5,935 bases of DNA. It comes from Anaerolineales bacterium. Lineage in GTDB: Bacteria; Chloroflexota; Anaerolineae; Anaerolineales; E44-bin32. Numbering within the stretch: position 1 is the first letter of the stretch; every line of letters begins with the position of its first letter. Positions 5,370-5,935 of the stretch are shown here, one piece after another. The translations under genes and the position numbers were made by a program. The stretch lies in contig DAOVFE010000127.1 of the NCBI GenBank assembly GCA_030673085.1, positions 1-5,935 of the forward strand, in the 5' to 3' direction. Under the pieces are notes generated by a model, which was given only the letters and a program-made list of their open reading frames with translations, was not told the DNA's origin and made no database searches.

Positions 5370-5831
5370 ATGAATAGACTATATCGAAGCGAGACGGATA
5401 AAGTATTGGGAGGCGTCTGTGGTGGTCTGGGCGCCTATCTGGGGTTTGACCCGGTGATTATCCGCATCTTCTTTGTGCTACTGACGATTGCAAATGGGGT
5501 CGGAGTGATGATTTATATGCTCTTGTGGCTCATTCTGCCGGCGGAAAGCAAAGCAGAGGACGCCGGCACACATCAGAATTTAGAGGACGCTGCCGACGAG
5601 ATCACCACTCGAGCGAAGGAAATGGCAGGTGAGTTGCAGGCCGTGGTTACCCGCCCGAATCGGCAGGGGGCCCTGTATATCGGCGCAGCGCTGATTCTGT
5701 TGGGGGTAATATTTCTAGTCGAGAATTTAAATATGGACTGGCTTTGGTGGCTTGATTTTGACTTCCTTTGGCCGGTGCTCTTGATCGGCGGCGGAATTAT
5801 CTTATTTGTTCGGTCTATAAGAGAGAAGTGA
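5370..5831 (+). CDS. PspC-domain protein with C-terminal LiaI/LiaF-like membrane module
   Basis: Residues 1-60 form a classical PspC domain: a LYRS...KVLGGVCGGLGAYLGFDP motif, then a first membrane helix (about 29-56) ending in the typical LLWLILP. A charged, probably helical linker (about 60-100, rich in Glu, Asp and Ala) leads to two more helices (about 101-118 and 130-148), matching the transmembrane module of LiaF/LiaI proteins, with LWPVLLIGGG. In enterobacteria PspC is a membrane partner of the phage-shock response. In Gram-positive and Chloroflexota-type genomes PspC-domain proteins sit beside LiaF-like genes. AAAGGAG at 5357-5363 is six bases from the ATG at 5370 and three from the ATG at 5367, so I favour 5370. 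An in-frame GTG at 5283 is rejected because its extension lies in the repeat hairpin. The next gene begins one base after the stop, indicating a shared transcript. Confidence 0.9.
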   Translation: MNRLYRSETDKVLGGVCGGLGAYLGFDPVIIRIFFVLLTIANGVGVMIYMLLWLILPAESKAEDAGTHQNLEDAADEITTRAKEMAGELQAVVTRPNRQGALYIGAALILLGVIFLVENLNMDWLWWLDFDFLWPVLLIGGGIILFVRSIREK

Positions 5832-5832
5832 G

Positions 5833-5935
5833 ATGAATGAAAAGAAGCGACAAATTAGTCTAATGGGGCCGGCTCTGTTGATCGGCCTGGGTATGATTTT
5901 CCTTTTAAACAACCTTGGCTGGATGAAATGGAGCG
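5833..5935 (+). CDS. LiaI/LiaF-like membrane protein, N-terminal part only (runs off window)
   Basis: The ATG at 5833 follows the PspC stop (5829-5831) by one base, with the purine-rich end of that gene (GAGAGAAG) as a ribosome site. The 34 visible residues are a short basic start (MNEKKRQISL), then GPALLIGLGMIFLLNNLGWMKW, written here only as the pattern G-x-LLIGLG...FLLNNLGW. This is the first helix of the LiaI/LiaF-like transmembrane domain. The tight spacing indicates translational coupling with PspC. Whether the full protein carries a LiaF C-terminal sensor domain cannot be seen. Confidence 0.75.
   Translation, partial: MNEKKRQISLMGPALLIGLGMIFLLNNLGWMKWS

Overview
The window looks like a bacterial chromosome segment of moderate GC. 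Its purine-rich Shine-Dalgarno sites are strong (AGGAGG, GGGGAGGAG, AAAGGAG) and some starts are GTG. Small LiaI/LiaF-like membrane proteins next to a PspC-domain protein are common in Chloroflexota and Firmicutes. I lean weakly towards Chloroflexota, by inference from domain content only. No rRNA, tRNA, CRISPR array, transposase or phage gene is visible.

Layout from left to right. (1) 1-1242, plus strand: a GTPase with a full set of G motifs and a DUF697-like hydrophobic C-terminal domain. Its frame runs off the left edge. (2) 1243-1403: a short convergent spacer with a minus-strand terminator candidate and an orphan ribosome binding site with a start codon. (3) 1404-1985, minus strand: a small multi-pass membrane protein with HEGSH, probably an M50-like zinc metallopeptidase. 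(4) 1986-2580: a gene-poor stretch with nested inverted repeats, four tandem copies of a 26-bp repeat and several hairpins. (5) 2581-2799: the C-terminal remnant of a PLP-dependent class I/II (LysN/MocR-type) aminotransferase. A strong bidirectional terminator follows at 2903-2928. (6) 3001-3669, minus strand: a LiaF-like protein. (7) 3670-4560: about 890 bases without an intact gene, holding apparent decayed coding sequence, inverted repeats and a promoter candidate. (8) 4561-5073, plus strand: a six-helix membrane protein, followed by a terminator. (9) 5370-5831, plus strand: a PspC-domain protein, followed after one base by the start of another LiaI/LiaF-like protein that runs off the right edge.

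The right half is best read as a cell-envelope stress island. Four proteins (LiaF-like, the 4561 membrane protein, the PspC protein and the truncated last gene) carry the same glycine-rich double-helix membrane module in different domain settings, on both sides of a divergent intergenic region. In characterised systems LiaF restrains the LiaS kinase and PspC takes part in the phage-shock membrane response. No kinase, response regulator or PspA is visible here, so the signalling link is inferred. The left half (GTPase, metallopeptidase, repeats, aminotransferase remnant) has the mosaic look of a region that has lost and rearranged genes.
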